Counted from the first letter of the stretch, positions 46,376 to 56,042 are shown. The stretch is DNA of 56,074 bases from Hymenobacter sp. ISL-91 (GCF_018613725.1 NZ_JAGGPS010000037.1:1-56074), one strand, 5' to 3'. A program made the numbers and translations. Notes: generated by a model not told the origin, from the sequence alone.

Positions 46376-46930
46376 TTAGCCTGCAACCTCTTCTTTTTCG
46401 GAAAGCGTTTTGAGGATGCCAGCCAGCTTGGTACCGCCGCTCGAAAGAGCCGAGATAACATTTTTGGCGGGCGACTGGAGCAGACCGATGATTTCACCGA
46501 TGAGTTCCGTCTTACCTTTCAGCGTAGCAAGCGTGCCGAGCTGGTCGTGGCCGATGTAGATGCCAGCATCTACATAAGCACCTTTCAGGGCTGGGCGAAC
46601 AACGGCCGTTTTGCTGTAGTTCTGTGCCTTGTGAAAGTCCTGCATCAGCTTAGCCGGCGCATTGCCCGACTCTTTCGAGAACAGGATGCCCGACTGGCCT
46701 ACCAGTGCCGCGTCCATCTCCGTCGTGTCTACCTCGAGGGTATCGAGCGCCTTACGGATGAACGTGTTCTTGTACACCTTGAACTCCAGGCCACGGTTGT
46801 AGCACAACCGGCGGAATTCGTTGATTTTCGCCACCGACATTCCCGAAGCATCGGCAATGTAGAACGCGTTGTGCGATTGAAACTTCTCGCTCAACTCGTC
46901 GACGAGGGCTTGTTTTTCTTCCCGGATCAT
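46376..46930 (-). CDS. rplJ: 50S ribosomal protein L10
   Basis: 184 aa. Anchors L7/L12 dimers to the 50S. MIREEKQALVDELSEKFQSH, YIADASGMSVAKINEFRRLC, YKNTFIRKALDTLEV are conserved; the C-terminal helix (GILKTLSEKEEV) carries the L12 contacts. 18 bp after rplA, so there is no long L10 leader as in E. coli and any autoregulation must act elsewhere. Confidence 0.97.
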   Translation of the reverse strand: MIREEKQALVDELSEKFQSHNAFYIADASGMSVAKINEFRRLCYNRGLEFKVYKNTFIRKALDTLEVDTTEMDAALVGQSGILFSKESGNAPAKLMQDFHKAQNYSKTAVVRPALKGAYVDAGIYIGHDQLGTLATLKGKTELIGEIIGLLQSPAKNVISALSSGGTKLAGILKTLSEKEEVAG

Positions 46931-46948
46931 ACGTCGTGTTGATTAAGG

Positions 46949-47644
46949 TTAGGCGGAAGTTACCGACGTGTCGACCGGTACGCCGGGCGACATCGTGCTC
47001 GAGAGCGTAATGCTCTTGATGTAGGTGCCTTTAGCCGAAGAAGGCTTCAAACGCAGCAGCGTCTGGATTACTTCGATGGCGTTTTCGGCCAGCTTCTGGT
47101 CGTCGAACGATACTTTGCCAACCGAGCAGTGGATGATACCGGTTTTGTCAACTTTGAAGTCGATTTTACCAGCCTTCACTTCCTGTACCGCTTTGGCAAC
47201 ATCGGTTGTAACTGTACCCGACTTAGGATTCGGCATCAGACCACGGGGGCCCAATACGCGGCCCAGACGGCCCACCTTGGCCATAACAGCCGGCATGGTG
47301 ATGATTACGTCGATGTCAGTCCAGCCCTTCTCGATCTTGGCGATGTAATCGTCCAGGCCAACGAAATCAGCACCAGCTGCAGTAGCTTCGGCTTCTTTGT
47401 CGGGCGTTACGAGAGCCAGAACGCGAACGGTTTTGCCAGTGCCGTGGGGCAGCGTAGCAACGCCACGCACCATCTGGTCGGCTTTGCGGGGGTCAACACC
47501 CAACCGAACGTCGATATCCACGGAGGCATCGAATTTCGTGTAGGTGATGTCTTTCACAACCTTCGCTGCTTCTACCAGCGTCCGGATTTCGGTCAGGTCG
47601 TGCTTGGCCAGGGCTTCCTGGCGCTTTTTGCTGATTTTTGCCAT
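46949..47644 (-). CDS. rplA: 50S ribosomal protein L1
   Basis: 231 aa. Mobile stalk protein that helps release E-site tRNA; in E. coli it represses rpl[42 protein letters not shown], and the canonical [19 protein letters not shown] are present. 18 bp after rplK. Confidence 0.98.
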   Translation of the reverse strand: MAKISKKRQEALAKHDLTEIRTLVEAAKVVKDITYTKFDASVDIDVRLGVDPRKADQMVRGVATLPHGTGKTVRVLALVTPDKEAEATAAGADFVGLDDYIAKIEKGWTDIDVIITMPAVMAKVGRLGRVLGPRGLMPNPKSGTVTTDVAKAVQEVKAGKIDFKVDKTGIIHCSVGKVSFDDQKLAENAIEVIQTLLRLKPSSAKGTYIKSITLSSTMSPGVPVDTSVTSA

Positions 47645-47662
47645 GTCTTCTCCGTCGTTTAA

Positions 47663-48106
47663 TTAAGCTGCGAAAGGAGAAGCACCTGACACGGTGATAC
47701 CCATGCTCCGCGCTGTGCCGGCAACCTGTTTCATGGCCGACTCCACCTCGAAGGCGTTCAAGTCGGGCATTTTGGTTTCGGCAATAGTGCGAACCTGGTC
47801 CCACGTAACCGACCCAACCTTGTTCCGGTTAGGCTCTTTCGAACCGCTCTGGAGCTTGGCGGCGTCCTTCAGCAGAACGGGCACCGGGGGGGTCTTCACC
47901 ACAAAGTCAAACGACTTGTCGGTGTACATGGTGATGAGAACAGGACAAACTTGGCCGGCCTTATCCTGGGTGCGAGCGTTGAACTGCTTGCAGAACTCCA
48001 TGATGTTAAGGCCTTTGCTACCAAGTGCAGGTCCAACCGGCGGTGCGGGGTTCGCGGCGCCTCCCTTTATCTGAAGCTTCAGATAACCTCTAATTTCCTT
48101 GGCCAT
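47663..48106 (-). CDS. rplK: 50S ribosomal protein L11
   Basis: 147 aa. GTPase-centre protein and thiostrepton-site component, also needed for RelA-type signalling. [60 protein letters not shown] and the C-terminal [14 protein letters not shown] are canonical. 186 bp after nusG, a spacer with an AT-rich inverted repeat. Confidence 0.98.
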   Translation of the reverse strand: MAKEIRGYLKLQIKGGAANPAPPVGPALGSKGLNIMEFCKQFNARTQDKAGQVCPVLITMYTDKSFDFVVKTPPVPVLLKDAAKLQSGSKEPNRNKVGSVTWDQVRTIAETKMPDLNAFEVESAMKQVAGTARSMGITVSGASPFAA

Positions 48107-48225
48107 TTGGTTTGTAAGGCTTCGGATGCCGCGACGTAACTCGCAGTATCCTCAGTTTTCTAATTGCTCCGAAGTGGAAGCACCACCGGTCCGGAGCGGA
48201 TAACCGATGACGTTTTTCTTTCATT

Positions 48226-48290
48226 GTTAATGGTTCGTTGTCAGTTGTTAGCCGAACACTTTGACTAACAACTGAAAACGAATCACTAAC
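48226..48290. repeat. Inverted repeat in the nusG-rplK spacer
   Basis: The arms are 48226-48251 and 48265-48290, 26 bases each with three mismatches (core TCAGTTGTTAG / CTAACAACTG), separated by 13 bases. It starts 3 bases after the nusG stop on the minus strand. It could be a terminator-like or processing hairpin, although no T run follows. Confidence 0.6.
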
Positions 48291-48292
48291 AA

Positions 48293-48862
48293 CTACTCTA
48301 TTTCTTTCTCGACTTGGGTGTAGCTCAGCTCCATGGGCTGGCTACGGCCGAATATTTTCACGATTACGTTGAGACGCTTACGGTCCTCGTACACCTCGGC
48401 CACATTGCCCGACATGCCGGCAAAGCCTCCGTCCACGATTTTCACCAGCTCGCCCACCACGTAGGGGGTTTCCAACGTTTCGGTCTGTTCTTCCGACTCA
48501 TCGACAATGCCGAGGATGCGGTTCACTTCCGAAATGTGCAGTGGCACAGGCACCGTGTTCTGGTTGGCCGCCTTACCCTCCTTGTCGGAAAGAAAGCCAA
48601 TGATGCCCGGAGTGCTGGTGATGATGTGGTCGACTTCACCATGGGTCAGGTCGGCGTGGATGATGATGTAACCGGGATACAGGTTCCGCTCACGCACACG
48701 CTTCTTGCCGTTGCGCATCTCAAACACCTTCTCCACCGGAATTAGTACCTGCGGTACCAACTCGGAGAGGCCATGACGGCCAATTTCAGTTTCGAGGTAG
48801 GTTTTAGCCTTTTTCTCCTGTCCGCTCACCGAGCGAACCACATACCATTTCAATTCGCCCAT
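48293..48862 (-). CDS. nusG: Transcription termination/antitermination protein NusG
   Basis: 189 aa. The NGN domain at residues ~1-115 (LKWYVVRSVSGQEKKAKTYL, VPVEKVF-like PVEKVFEMRNGKKRVRERNL, YPGYIIIHADL) binds RNA polymerase. A KOW domain at ~130-185 (GELVKIVDGGFAGMSGNVAE) contacts Rho or S10. Housekeeping type, not UpxY/LoaP-like, judging from position between secE and rplK. 20 bp after secE. Confidence 0.97.
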   Translation of the reverse strand: MGELKWYVVRSVSGQEKKAKTYLETEIGRHGLSELVPQVLIPVEKVFEMRNGKKRVRERNLYPGYIIIHADLTHGEVDHIITSTPGIIGFLSDKEGKAANQNTVPVPLHISEVNRILGIVDESEEQTETLETPYVVGELVKIVDGGFAGMSGNVAEVYEDRKRLNVIVKIFGRSQPMELSYTQVEKEIE

Positions 48863-48882
48863 TTTAGTCGCTTCTGTACCGA

Positions 48883-49077
48883 TTAAACGAACGAGTTGTA
48901 AAACATCTCCAGGACCTCTTTAAAAGCGACGTCCATCAATCCTACAACTACTGCAAAAATCAATGAGCCGAGTAGCACAAGGCCGGCACTCTTCTGCAGC
49001 TCTTCCAGCGAAGGCCACGTTACCTTGTAACGCATCTCATCCGATGTTTCCCGGAAGTAGTTGGTCAGCTTGCTCAT
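48883..49077 (-). CDS. secE: Preprotein translocase subunit SecE
   Basis: 64 aa from the ATG at 49077. The frame is open further upstream but would run into the tRNA-Trp gene, so that extension is rejected. An amphipathic N-terminal segment (YFRETSDEMRYKVTWPSLEE) with the conserved TWP motif is followed by a single transmembrane helix (AGLVLLGSLIFAVVVGLMDV). SecE clamps SecY. It is 64 bp downstream of tRNA-Trp. Confidence 0.95.
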   Translation of the reverse strand: MSKLTNYFRETSDEMRYKVTWPSLEELQKSAGLVLLGSLIFAVVVGLMDVAFKEVLEMFYNSFV

Positions 49078-49140
49078 GCTACAGGACCTGCTGGTGAGAG
49101 TGAATAAAAGAACGGCTGCCGAAGCAGCCGGACATTCTGA

Positions 49141-49214
49141 TGGCACGGGCGGAGAGATTCGAACTCCCATCAAAGGTTTTGGAGACCTCTATTCTACCCT
49201 TGAACTACGCCCGT
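49141..49214 (-). tRNA. tRNA-Trp (anticodon CCA)
   Basis: 74 nt with encoded 3' CCA. The acceptor ACGGGCG pairs with CGCCCGT. The anticodon loop CTCCAAA gives CCA, and the T-loop is TTCGAAT within GGGAGTTCGAATCTCTCC. It lies between tuf and secE, the standard Bacteroidota position. Confidence 0.96.
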
Positions 49215-49253
49215 GGATGCGTCCCTCTCAGCCCTAAAGCCGGATTGGGACTG

Positions 49254-49284
49254 CAAATGTAGGTAACTCTTTAGACAAAACAAA
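49254..49284 (-). promoter_or_regulatory. Promoter of tRNA-Trp-secE-nusG-rplK
   Basis: On the minus strand TTTG (49284-49281) and TACATTTG (49261-49254) are separated by 19 nt, a full -33/-7 match, 40 bp upstream of the mature tRNA-Trp 5' end. The TTTG box is part of the T-rich tail of the tuf terminator. Confidence 0.7.
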
Positions 49285-49312
49285 TCCGCCCCCGAAAATT
49301 TCGGGGGCGGAT
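49276..49312 (-). terminator. Terminator after tuf
   Basis: A near-perfect stem ATCCGCCCCCGA/TCGGGGGCGGAT, extended by A-T pairs into the loop, followed on the minus strand by TTTGTTTTGTC. It lies 32 bp after the tuf stop. Confidence 0.9.
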
Positions 49313-49343
49313 TGTCTTATTTCAGCAGTTTTTCGAAAGAAAA

Positions 49344-50531
49344 CTACTCGGTGATTTCGGTTACCTGACCGGCACCTACCGTACGGCCACCCTCACGAAT
49401 AGCGAAACGCAGGCCTTTCTCCATAGCTACCGAGTTGATCAGCTCAACCGAGATAGTTACGTTGTCGCCGGGCATTACCATTTCTACACCCTCGCCCAGC
49501 ATGATGATGCCGGTTACGTCGGTGGTGCGGAAATAGAACTGGGGACGGTAGTTGTTGAAGAACGGCGTGTGACGGCCACCTTCCTCTTTCGACAGCACGT
49601 ACACCTCAGCCTTGAACTTGGTGTGAGGCTTAACGGAACCTGGCTTGCAGATTACCATACCGCGACGGATGGCTTCCTTCTCGATACCACGGAGCAGCAG
49701 ACCAACGTTGTCGCCAGCTTCACCACGGTCAAGAATCTTGCGGAACATCTCCACACCGGTTACAGTCGACTTCAGGTTCTCAGCACCCATGCCGAGAATC
49801 TCCACCTGCTCACCCGAGTTTACAATGCCACGCTCGATACGGCCGGTAGCAACCGTTCCACGACCCGTAATCGAGAACACGTCCTCAACAGGCATCAGGA
49901 AGGGCAGGTCGGTCAGACGAGCAGGAATCGGAATGAACGAGTCAACAGCGTCCATCAGCTCCTCGATCTTGGGAACCCAGTTGGCATCGCCATTCAGGCC
50001 ACCCAGGGCCGAGCCCTGAATTACGGGGATGTTGTCGCCGTCGAAGTCGTAGAACGAAAGCAGCTCACGGATTTCCATTTCCACCAGCTCGAGGAGCTCT
50101 GGATCGTCCACCATGTCAACTTTGTTCATGAACACCACCAGCTGGGGAACACCAACCTGACGAGCGAGCAGGATGTGCTCACGGGTCTGGGGCATTGGGC
50201 CGTCGGTAGCAGCTACCACGAGGATAGCACCGTCCATTTGGGCAGCACCGGTAACCATGTTCTTCACGTAGTCAGCGTGACCGGGGCAGTCAACGTGAGC
50301 GTAGTGACGGTTCTCGGTAGCGTACTCTACGTGCGAGGTGTTGATGGTGATACCACGCTCTTTTTCTTCGGGCGCATTGTCGATCGAAGAGAAGTCGCGC
50401 TTAGCAGCCAGGCCTTTGCCGGCCAGTACCTGGGTAATGGCAGCGGTGAGGGTGGTTTTGCCGTGGTCAACGTGACCGATGGTGCCGATGTTTACGTGCG
50501 GCTTGGACCGGTCAAAATTTTCTTTAGCCAT
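49344..50531 (-). CDS. tuf: Translation elongation factor Tu
   Basis: 395 aa. Delivers aminoacyl-tRNA to the ribosome. G1 [14 protein letters not shown], switch regions [14 protein letters not shown] and [13 protein letters not shown]4 MNKVDMVDD, then domains II and III ([60 protein letters not shown]). Only one copy is in the window, and it is not linked to fusA. It is expressed behind three tRNA genes and ends at a strong terminator. Confidence 0.98.
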   Translation of the reverse strand: MAKENFDRSKPHVNIGTIGHVDHGKTTLTAAITQVLAGKGLAAKRDFSSIDNAPEEKERGITINTSHVEYATENRHYAHVDCPGHADYVKNMVTGAAQMDGAILVVAATDGPMPQTREHILLARQVGVPQLVVFMNKVDMVDDPELLELVEMEIRELLSFYDFDGDNIPVIQGSALGGLNGDANWVPKIEELMDAVDSFIPIPARLTDLPFLMPVEDVFSITGRGTVATGRIERGIVNSGEQVEILGMGAENLKSTVTGVEMFRKILDRGEAGDNVGLLLRGIEKEAIRRGMVICKPGSVKPHTKFKAEVYVLSKEEGGRHTPFFNNYRPQFYFRTTDVTGIIMLGEGVEMVMPGDNVTISVELINSVAMEKGLRFAIREGGRTVGAGQVTEITE

Positions 50532-50705
50532 TGTAAAGAGATTTAGAGGAATTTTGAGGTGAGAAGGGAAAACGCGACTTAAAACCTAACTATACAGAAG
50601 AAAGCGAAACACAGCTCTGATTAACCAGGGACTGCACGTCGCTTTACTTGGCTGACAGTTCCAAAACGGTGCAGTCGCGCTGCCCCGTTGGTACTCGTAA
50701 TTCTG

Positions 50706-50777
<72 letters not shown>

Positions 50778-50886
50778 TGGTATTTTTTTTAGCCCGCTGG
50801 CGCGTAGCCGGGGTAAAGGTACGACACGAGAACAATTTTGCCAGCCTGAGCCGGCTTAATGTATCAACTGACGCACTGTTGCTGTG

Positions 50887-50959
50887 AGCGGGAGACGAGG
50901 TTCGAACTCGCGACCTGCAGCTTGGAAGGCTGCCGCTCTACCAACTGAGCTACTCCCGC
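50887..50959 (-). tRNA. tRNA-Gly (anticodon TCC)
   Basis: 73 nt. Acceptor GCGGGAG pairs with CTCCCGC. Anticodon stem GCAGC/GCTGC encloses CTTCCAA, giving TCC. T-arm GCGAGTTCGAACCTCGT. CCA not encoded. Between tRNA-Tyr and tRNA-Thr. Confidence 0.96.
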
Positions 50960-50967
50960 GGAGATAT

Positions 50968-51054
50968 TGAAATTAAAAATTGAGAATCAAAAGCTAAAAA
51001 TCAGTTGAAGGATAATCCTCCATTCTTACTTTTTAATTCTCAATTTTTAATTCA
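50968..51054. repeat. AT-rich inverted repeat between tRNA-Gly and tRNA-Tyr
   Basis: TGAAATTAAAAATTGAGAAT at the left faces ATTCTCAATTTTTAATTCA at the right, nearly perfect complements separated by ~50 bases. It fills the whole spacer between the two tRNAs and would form a long AU hairpin in the precursor. Confidence 0.7.
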
Positions 51055-51061
51055 AAAAATG

Positions 51062-51141
51062 TGGGGGTGAGAGGACTCGAACCTCTGAACCCGAAGGAGC
51101 TGAGTTACAGTCAGCCGCAATTGCCACTATGCGACACCCCC
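51062..51141 (-). tRNA. tRNA-Tyr (anticodon GTA)
   Basis: 80 nt. Acceptor GGGGGTG pairs with CACCCCC. Anticodon stem GCTGA/TCAGC encloses CTGTAAC, giving GTA. An enlarged variable arm (class II, as expected for Tyr) and T-arm AGAGGTTCGAGTCCTCT follow. CCA not encoded. First gene of the tuf transcription unit. Confidence 0.95.
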
Positions 51142-51224
51142 AAATCTATGGTTTCGACGCCGTTTGCGTGAAACCGCCCATTCCAACTCGTGGGCCGAAG
51201 CCGCGTTTTCTCGAATTGGAGTTG

Positions 51225-51254
51225 CAAAATTAGCGGGTTTCTGACGTAAGTCAA
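51225..51254 (-). promoter_or_regulatory. Promoter of the tRNA-Tyr/Gly/Thr-tuf unit
   Basis: On the minus strand TTG (51254-51252) and TAATTTTG (51232-51225) are separated by 19 nt, a full -33/-7 match. It lies 84 bp before the mature tRNA-Tyr 5' end. Confidence 0.7.
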
Positions 51255-51381
51255 GCCCTGCATGAAAAAAGGTTTGAAACCGGCTGACTTTTTGAGCGAC
51301 CCGAATGAATACGGCTGGGCTAAGCACCTGACTTCCTAGTGCTAAAGGCAAACTACTGTGTGGCTGACGAAGCAGAAAAAT

Positions 51382-53979
51382 TTATTGCACCAAGCTGTAC
51401 ATAGCCTTCAGGTTGCTATCCTTCTCCTTATTTCGAATATCCTGAAGAGTAGTTTTGAGGGTAGGCATACTTCCCGTTAGCTCATTCAGGCCCTTGTAGG
51501 CCCCGAGGCGTACGTAGAGTTGCGGGTGGCTGCGAGCCAGATTTTCGAGCCGCTGGAGCCCTTTTTCGCGCTCTATGGGCGGAATGCGGTTCATGAGGCG
51601 ACCAAAATTTTCGAGTAATACATAGAGTACTTCGGGCTGCGCATCCTGGCTGCGTTGCAAAAACCAGTCGTAATCGTCGAGGGTACCGTTGAGACCGTAG
51701 AAGCCAGACAGGGATTTGAGTAGCGCCGGATTACGGGTTTTCTGCAACTTGGCAACCTGGGTACGGGTAATAGGCGCAGGCGATTTAGCCAGGGCATCAA
51801 CGGCGGCGGCAGCTACCAGGTAAGAGCTGTCGACCAGGGCAGCTTCGTACACGCTGGTAAAATTCTCGTTGGCAAACGACGACAGGACGTTGATGGCAGT
51901 GGCCCGCACAGTACCGTGCTTCTCGTTCAGGGCGACTTGCTGTAGATCTTTACGGACTACACTGCCCTCGGCTCCGCGGTAGCGGCGCAGGCCTTCGAGT
52001 GCAGCTACGCGGGTGGCCCAGAAGGGGTCGGTGAGGGTGTTGCGGAAAGCCGAGCTAACCAGCAAATCTCCTGACTTGCTTTTCAGCCCTTCTATGGCCT
52101 CAACTTTCTGCAGGTAGCCGCGTGCATGGCTGAGTTGGAACTGTAATTCTTCGGGAGTTTGCGCCTCGTCTATATCGGCCAGAAGGATTCCCTCATTGTC
52201 GAACTTAACCAGAGACGGGCGCTGAAGTGCAGGCAGGCGAAAGGTTTGGTCGGCCTTGGTGACAACCAAGCGATGCTCCGTAGACTGATTGCCATTCCAG
52301 ACGGCCACCGTTACGGGCAGGCGGAACACGGGCTGGTACAGGGTGTCCTGCACCTGCCGTACGCGCAGTACTACGGCACTGCTTTCATAGCTGTGGGTTA
52401 TGCGCAACTCGGGGTGGCCGCGCTGCAGAAACCACTGGTCGAAAAACCACGTCAGATCCTCACCGGTCGTTTCTTCGAATGCAGTGCGCAGCTTGGGCAG
52501 CTCGACAGCCGACAGTTTGTTCTGGTTGAGGTAGCGGGTGAGGGAGGCGAAGAAAGCGTCGTCGCCGACAAGGCTGCGCAGCATGTGCAGCACCCGGCCG
52601 CCCTTGTCGTACGAGTGGCGGTCGAACAGGTCTTCGTGGTTGTTGTAGCTGGTACGGATAAGCGGCTCACGCTTCGTTTGGGCCTCTTCGAGGTAGATAC
52701 GCAGCTTGTTGCGCTGCACCAGCGCGGCAGCGTCGGGACCATACTTGTGCTCGGCCCAGAGCAGTTCTCCATAGTCGGCAAAAGCCTCGTTGAGCGGCAG
52801 GTTGCCCCATGATTCGTTGGTGACGTAGTCGCCGAACCACTGGTGGATCAGCTCGTGGGCAATAACCGATTCTGAGCCGTCGTAGGGCACATCGGCCAGC
52901 TCGCGGGGTGTGAACTGCACCAGCTGCTGGCCGAAGGTAGAGGCCGTGGTGTTTTCCATAGCGCCCGACACAAAATCGTGCACCGCTACTTGGGCGTACT
53001 TATCCCACGGATAGTCAACCCCCAGCTTCTTGGAGAAGAACTCCAGCATTTCGGGGGTATTGCCAAACACCTGCTTGGCCGTGTTTCGATAGGCGGGGTC
53101 CACGTAGTAATCCACCGCCTTTCCGCGCCACGTGTCTGATACGACAGTGAAATTGCCGACTGCCAGCATGGCCAGGTAGGGCGCGTGGGGCTGGCTAAGC
53201 TTCCAGGTATCGGTGCGGGTGCCATCGGGGTTGCGTCGCGACGATACGAGCAAGCCGTTGGACAGCGTTTTCTGGTCGGTTTCCACCGTCAGGCTGATTT
53301 CCTGGGTCATGCGCTGGTTGGGCCGGTCGATGGTCGGGAACCAGCAGGAGCTCCCTTCCGTCTCGCCTTGGGTCCAGAGCTGGCGGGGCTTGCCTTTCTC
53401 GGTACCGAGCGGATTGATAAAGTACAGGCCTTTATCGTCGATGATGGCCTCGCTCCCGCCGCCTCTTGGCAACTCGTTGGGCTTGGCCACATACTGAATG
53501 CGGACTTGGTACTGCTCAGTACGCTGGTAGGTGCGGTCGAGGGTGATGGTGAGCTTCTTCTTATCGTAGGTATACTTCAGGTCGCGGCCCTTGCGGCCCG
53601 CGCTGAGTAACTCTACCCCTTTGATATCGAAGCCCTTGGCATCGAGCACCAGCTGATATTGCGGGTAGAAGTGTGGGCGGAGCGTAAGCGTAGCCGTGCC
53701 CTGCAGCCATTGCCGGCTCCAGTCGGGGCGCAGGTCGAGCTTGGTGTCTACCAGGTTGTGGAGAATAGTAGCTGAGGGCTGCTGCGGGCGAGCCTGGTCG
53801 GGTAGCCAGTTGGGCAGGGGTGCCGCGGCAGGTGCCTGGTAGGGCGCCGTATCGGCCCCTTTTCGGGTGGGCGAATGTGGGCTGGCAGCACCGCCGCGAC
53901 TTGGTTTAGCAGCCTGAGCAGCAGCTGGTAACTGCGCCGGCAGCCACAGAAAAAGAATACCGAGGAATAGGTATTTCAT
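51382..53979 (-). CDS. M1-family aminopeptidase with C-terminal HEAT-like region
   Basis: 865 aa from the ATG at 53979; a GTG at 53991 would add four residues. Sec signal peptide MKYLFLGILFLWLPAQLPAA, so periplasmic or exported. N-terminal beta saddle to ~residue 280, then the gluzincin domain with the substrate-binding SGAMENTTAST, zinc site VIAHELIHQWFGDYVTNESW and the third ligand in LPLNEAFADYGELLWAEHKY. Catalytic Tyr probably lies in HSYDKGG. Residues ~600-865 are helical and HEAT/ARM-like (VRATAINVLSSFANENFTSV, RLGAYKGLNELTGSMP). It hydrolyses N-terminal residues from peptides. No T9SS sorting domain is seen. Divergent from the biotin carrier gene. Confidence 0.93.
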   Translation of the reverse strand: MKYLFLGILFLWLPAQLPAAAQAAKPSRGGAASPHSPTRKGADTAPYQAPAAAPLPNWLPDQARPQQPSATILHNLVDTKLDLRPDWSRQWLQGTATLTLRPHFYPQYQLVLDAKGFDIKGVELLSAGRKGRDLKYTYDKKKLTITLDRTYQRTEQYQVRIQYVAKPNELPRGGGSEAIIDDKGLYFINPLGTEKGKPRQLWTQGETEGSSCWFPTIDRPNQRMTQEISLTVETDQKTLSNGLLVSSRRNPDGTRTDTWKLSQPHAPYLAMLAVGNFTVVSDTWRGKAVDYYVDPAYRNTAKQVFGNTPEMLEFFSKKLGVDYPWDKYAQVAVHDFVSGAMENTTASTFGQQLVQFTPRELADVPYDGSESVIAHELIHQWFGDYVTNESWGNLPLNEAFADYGELLWAEHKYGPDAAALVQRNKLRIYLEEAQTKREPLIRTSYNNHEDLFDRHSYDKGGRVLHMLRSLVGDDAFFASLTRYLNQNKLSAVELPKLRTAFEETTGEDLTWFFDQWFLQRGHPELRITHSYESSAVVLRVRQVQDTLYQPVFRLPVTVAVWNGNQSTEHRLVVTKADQTFRLPALQRPSLVKFDNEGILLADIDEAQTPEELQFQLSHARGYLQKVEAIEGLKSKSGDLLVSSAFRNTLTDPFWATRVAALEGLRRYRGAEGSVVRKDLQQVALNEKHGTVRATAINVLSSFANENFTSVYEAALVDSSYLVAAAAVDALAKSPAPITRTQVAKLQKTRNPALLKSLSGFYGLNGTLDDYDWFLQRSQDAQPEVLYVLLENFGRLMNRIPPIEREKGLQRLENLARSHPQLYVRLGAYKGLNELTGSMPTLKTTLQDIRNKEKDSNLKAMYSLVQ

Positions 53980-54077
53980 GCAATAAGGCACTAGGGTAAT
54001 GGTTGGTGAAGTTCCGAATTTATTTCAGATTTGACCTATCTTTAAGCCCTTTTCTGCCCCACTCCCGCCCCATTCAT

Positions 54078-54587
54078 ATGCTGCAAATCCAATTGGCTGC
54101 GGCCAACCAGCTTCCGCAGGAAGTTGACTTCCAGCCCGCCGGTACTGTTACGCTCGGTGGCCAGCCCTTTGCCTGGGACCTTACCGCTCTTGGTGGCGGC
54201 CGCTACCACGTGCTGTACCAGAACCGTTCGTACACTGCTGAGCTGCTGGAAATCGACCACGCCGCTAAAACTGTGGCGCTAAAGCTAAATGGCCAGCGGC
54301 TGGAGCTACAGGCGAAAGACCGCCTCGATTTACTGCTGGATAAGATGGGCCTGAGCGCAGCTGTCAGCACCAAGGTAAATGAGCTGAAAGCCCCTATGCC
54401 GGGCCTTATTGTGGATGTCCGCGTAGAGCCAGGTCAGACGGTACAGAAGGGCGACCCGCTGCTGGTACTAGAGGCCATGAAAATGGAAAATATCCTGAAA
54501 GCGCCCGGCGAGGGTGTGGTAGCAGCCATCAAAGTAGGTCTGCGCGACAACGTAACCAAGGGCCAGGTACTGATTCAGTTCGCCTAA
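54078..54587 (+). CDS. Biotin carboxyl carrier protein subunit (biotin/lipoyl attachment domain)
   Basis: 169 aa from the ATG at 54078; the frame is open upstream to 54003 but that part does not look like a protein start. Residues ~95-169 are a biotinyl domain: KAPMPGLIVDVRVEPGQTVQ, KGDPLLVLEAMKMENILKAP with the biotinylated Lys in EAMKMEN, and a mirrored second hairpin ending GQVLIQFA. It carries carboxyl-biotin for an acyl-CoA carboxylase (acetyl-, propionyl- or methylcrotonyl-CoA; cannot be told). The partner carboxylase subunits are not in the window. pyrH follows 45 bp later on the same strand. Confidence 0.87.
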   Translation: MLQIQLAAANQLPQEVDFQPAGTVTLGGQPFAWDLTALGGGRYHVLYQNRSYTAELLEIDHAAKTVALKLNGQRLELQAKDRLDLLLDKMGLSAAVSTKVNELKAPMPGLIVDVRVEPGQTVQKGDPLLVLEAMKMENILKAPGEGVVAAIKVGLRDNVTKGQVLIQFA

Positions 54588-54632
54588 ATAGCTGCCCTCT
54601 TTTTCTTCTACCTCTACTAGTTCCTCACTGCC

Positions 54633-55361
54633 TTGAAGTACAACCGAATTCTGCTGAAACTGAGCGGCGAGGCCCTGATGGGCCAGCAACAGTACGGCAT
54701 CGATGCCAACCGGCTCATGCAGTACGCCGAGGAAATCAAAATTGCCGCCGAGACAGGCACGCAGGTAGCCGTCGTTATCGGGGGCGGTAACATCTACCGC
54801 GGGGTGCAGGCCGAAGCCTTTGGCCTTGATCGGGTGCAGGGCGACTATATGGGTATGCTGGCCACGGTCATCAACTCGATGGCCCTGCAAAGCGCCCTCG
54901 AAAAGCTGGGCGTGAACACCCGTCTGCTTTCAGGCCTCACTATCCAGCAGGTGTGCGAGCCGTACATCCGCCGCCGGGCCATGCGCCACCTCGAAAAGGG
55001 TCGGGTCGTTATTTTCGGTGCCGGCATCGGGTCGCCTTATTTCACTACCGACTCGGCGGCGTCGTTGCGGGCCATCGAGATTGAGGCGGATGTGGTGCTA
55101 AAGGGTACCCGTGTGGACGGTATCTACACTGCTGACCCCGAGAAAGACCCTACGGCCAAACGCTTCGCCGACATCAGCTTTGATGAAGTAATGGACAAGA
55201 AGCTGAACGTGATGGACATGACGGCCTTCACGCTGTGCAAGGAAAACAACCTGCCCATCATCGTTTTCGACATGAATAAGGAAGGCAACCTGCAGCGCCT
55301 GCTACGCGGCGACAGTGTGGGTACGCTCGTGAGCATGCACGGAGCCAACGCCGACGCCTAG
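54633..55361 (+). CDS. pyrH: UMP kinase
   Basis: 242 aa with a TTG start; the conserved N-terminal strand [16 protein letters not shown] begins at codon 2, and the next ATG lies inside that motif. Amino-acid-kinase-fold enzyme that phosphorylates UMP to UDP, hexameric and UTP-regulated in other bacteria. Motifs: [80 protein letters not shown]. pyrH-frr is a common pair, 110 bp apart here. Confidence 0.97.
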   Translation: MKYNRILLKLSGEALMGQQQYGIDANRLMQYAEEIKIAAETGTQVAVVIGGGNIYRGVQAEAFGLDRVQGDYMGMLATVINSMALQSALEKLGVNTRLLSGLTIQQVCEPYIRRRAMRHLEKGRVVIFGAGIGSPYFTTDSAASLRAIEIEADVVLKGTRVDGIYTADPEKDPTAKRFADISFDEVMDKKLNVMDMTAFTLCKENNLPIIVFDMNKEGNLQRLLRGDSVGTLVSMHGANADA

Positions 55362-55471
55362 AAAAAACAACTCCCTCGCGCCGGCCGTAGGCTACACTGA
55401 CACCCATCAGCGTAATTTTCGCAGCCGGTTAACTTATCAACCTTACATTTTCAACACTTAATTTTTCTGAA

Positions 55472-56035
55472 GTGGACGAAGAAATAAAGTTTTACCTCGA
55501 TGAGGCCGAAGAGTCGATGGGCAAGGCCCTAGAGCACACGACCGTAGAATTTTCGCGCATTCGGGCTGGCAAGGCCTCGCCGGCTATGCTCGATTCGCTG
55601 CGGGTGGACTACTACGGTACCCCTACTCCGTTGGGCAACGTGGCCAACGTATCGGCCCCCGATGCCCGTACGCTATTTATCAAGCCCTGGGAGAAGAACA
55701 TGATTGGCGAAATTGCCAAGGCCATTAAGAACAGTGACCTGGGCCTTAACCCGCAGTCGGATGCTGAAGGTGTACGCCTCAACATCCCGGCCATGACCGA
55801 GGAGCGGCGCCGCGAGCTGGTGAAGCAGGCAAAATCGGAGTCGGAAGGCGGCAAGGTGCGCATCCGGGGCATCCGCAAGGATGTAAACGAGTCGTTGCGC
55901 AAGCTGCAGAAGGATGGTGCTTCGGAAGATGCCATCAAGGATGCCGAAGCCAAAGTGCAGAAGTTCACTGACAGCTACATCAGCAAAGTAGACGAGGTGC
56001 TGAGCAAGAAGGAAACGGAGATTATGACCATCTGA
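55472..56035 (+). CDS. frr: Ribosome recycling factor
   Basis: 187 aa with a GTG start; the next Met (codon 16) is inside the first conserved helix. With EF-G it splits post-termination ribosomes. Three-helix bundle plus beta domain: TTVEFSRIRAGKASPAMLDS, VDYYGTPTPLGNVANVSAPD, LFIKPWEKNMIGEIAKAIKN, SDLGLNPQSDAEGVRLNIPA, RREELVK-like RRRELVKQAKSESEGGKVRI, and a C-terminal helix ending KKETEIMTI. Confidence 0.97.
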   Translation: MDEEIKFYLDEAEESMGKALEHTTVEFSRIRAGKASPAMLDSLRVDYYGTPTPLGNVANVSAPDARTLFIKPWEKNMIGEIAKAIKNSDLGLNPQSDAEGVRLNIPAMTEERRRELVKQAKSESEGGKVRIRGIRKDVNESLRKLQKDGASEDAIKDAEAKVQKFTDSYISKVDEVLSKKETEIMTI

Positions 56036-56042
56036 TTTTTTC

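Noticed and set aside
49078..49173. Upstream extension of secE
   Set aside because: It runs into the tRNA-Trp gene; the SecE family is ~60-65 aa and starts at 49077.
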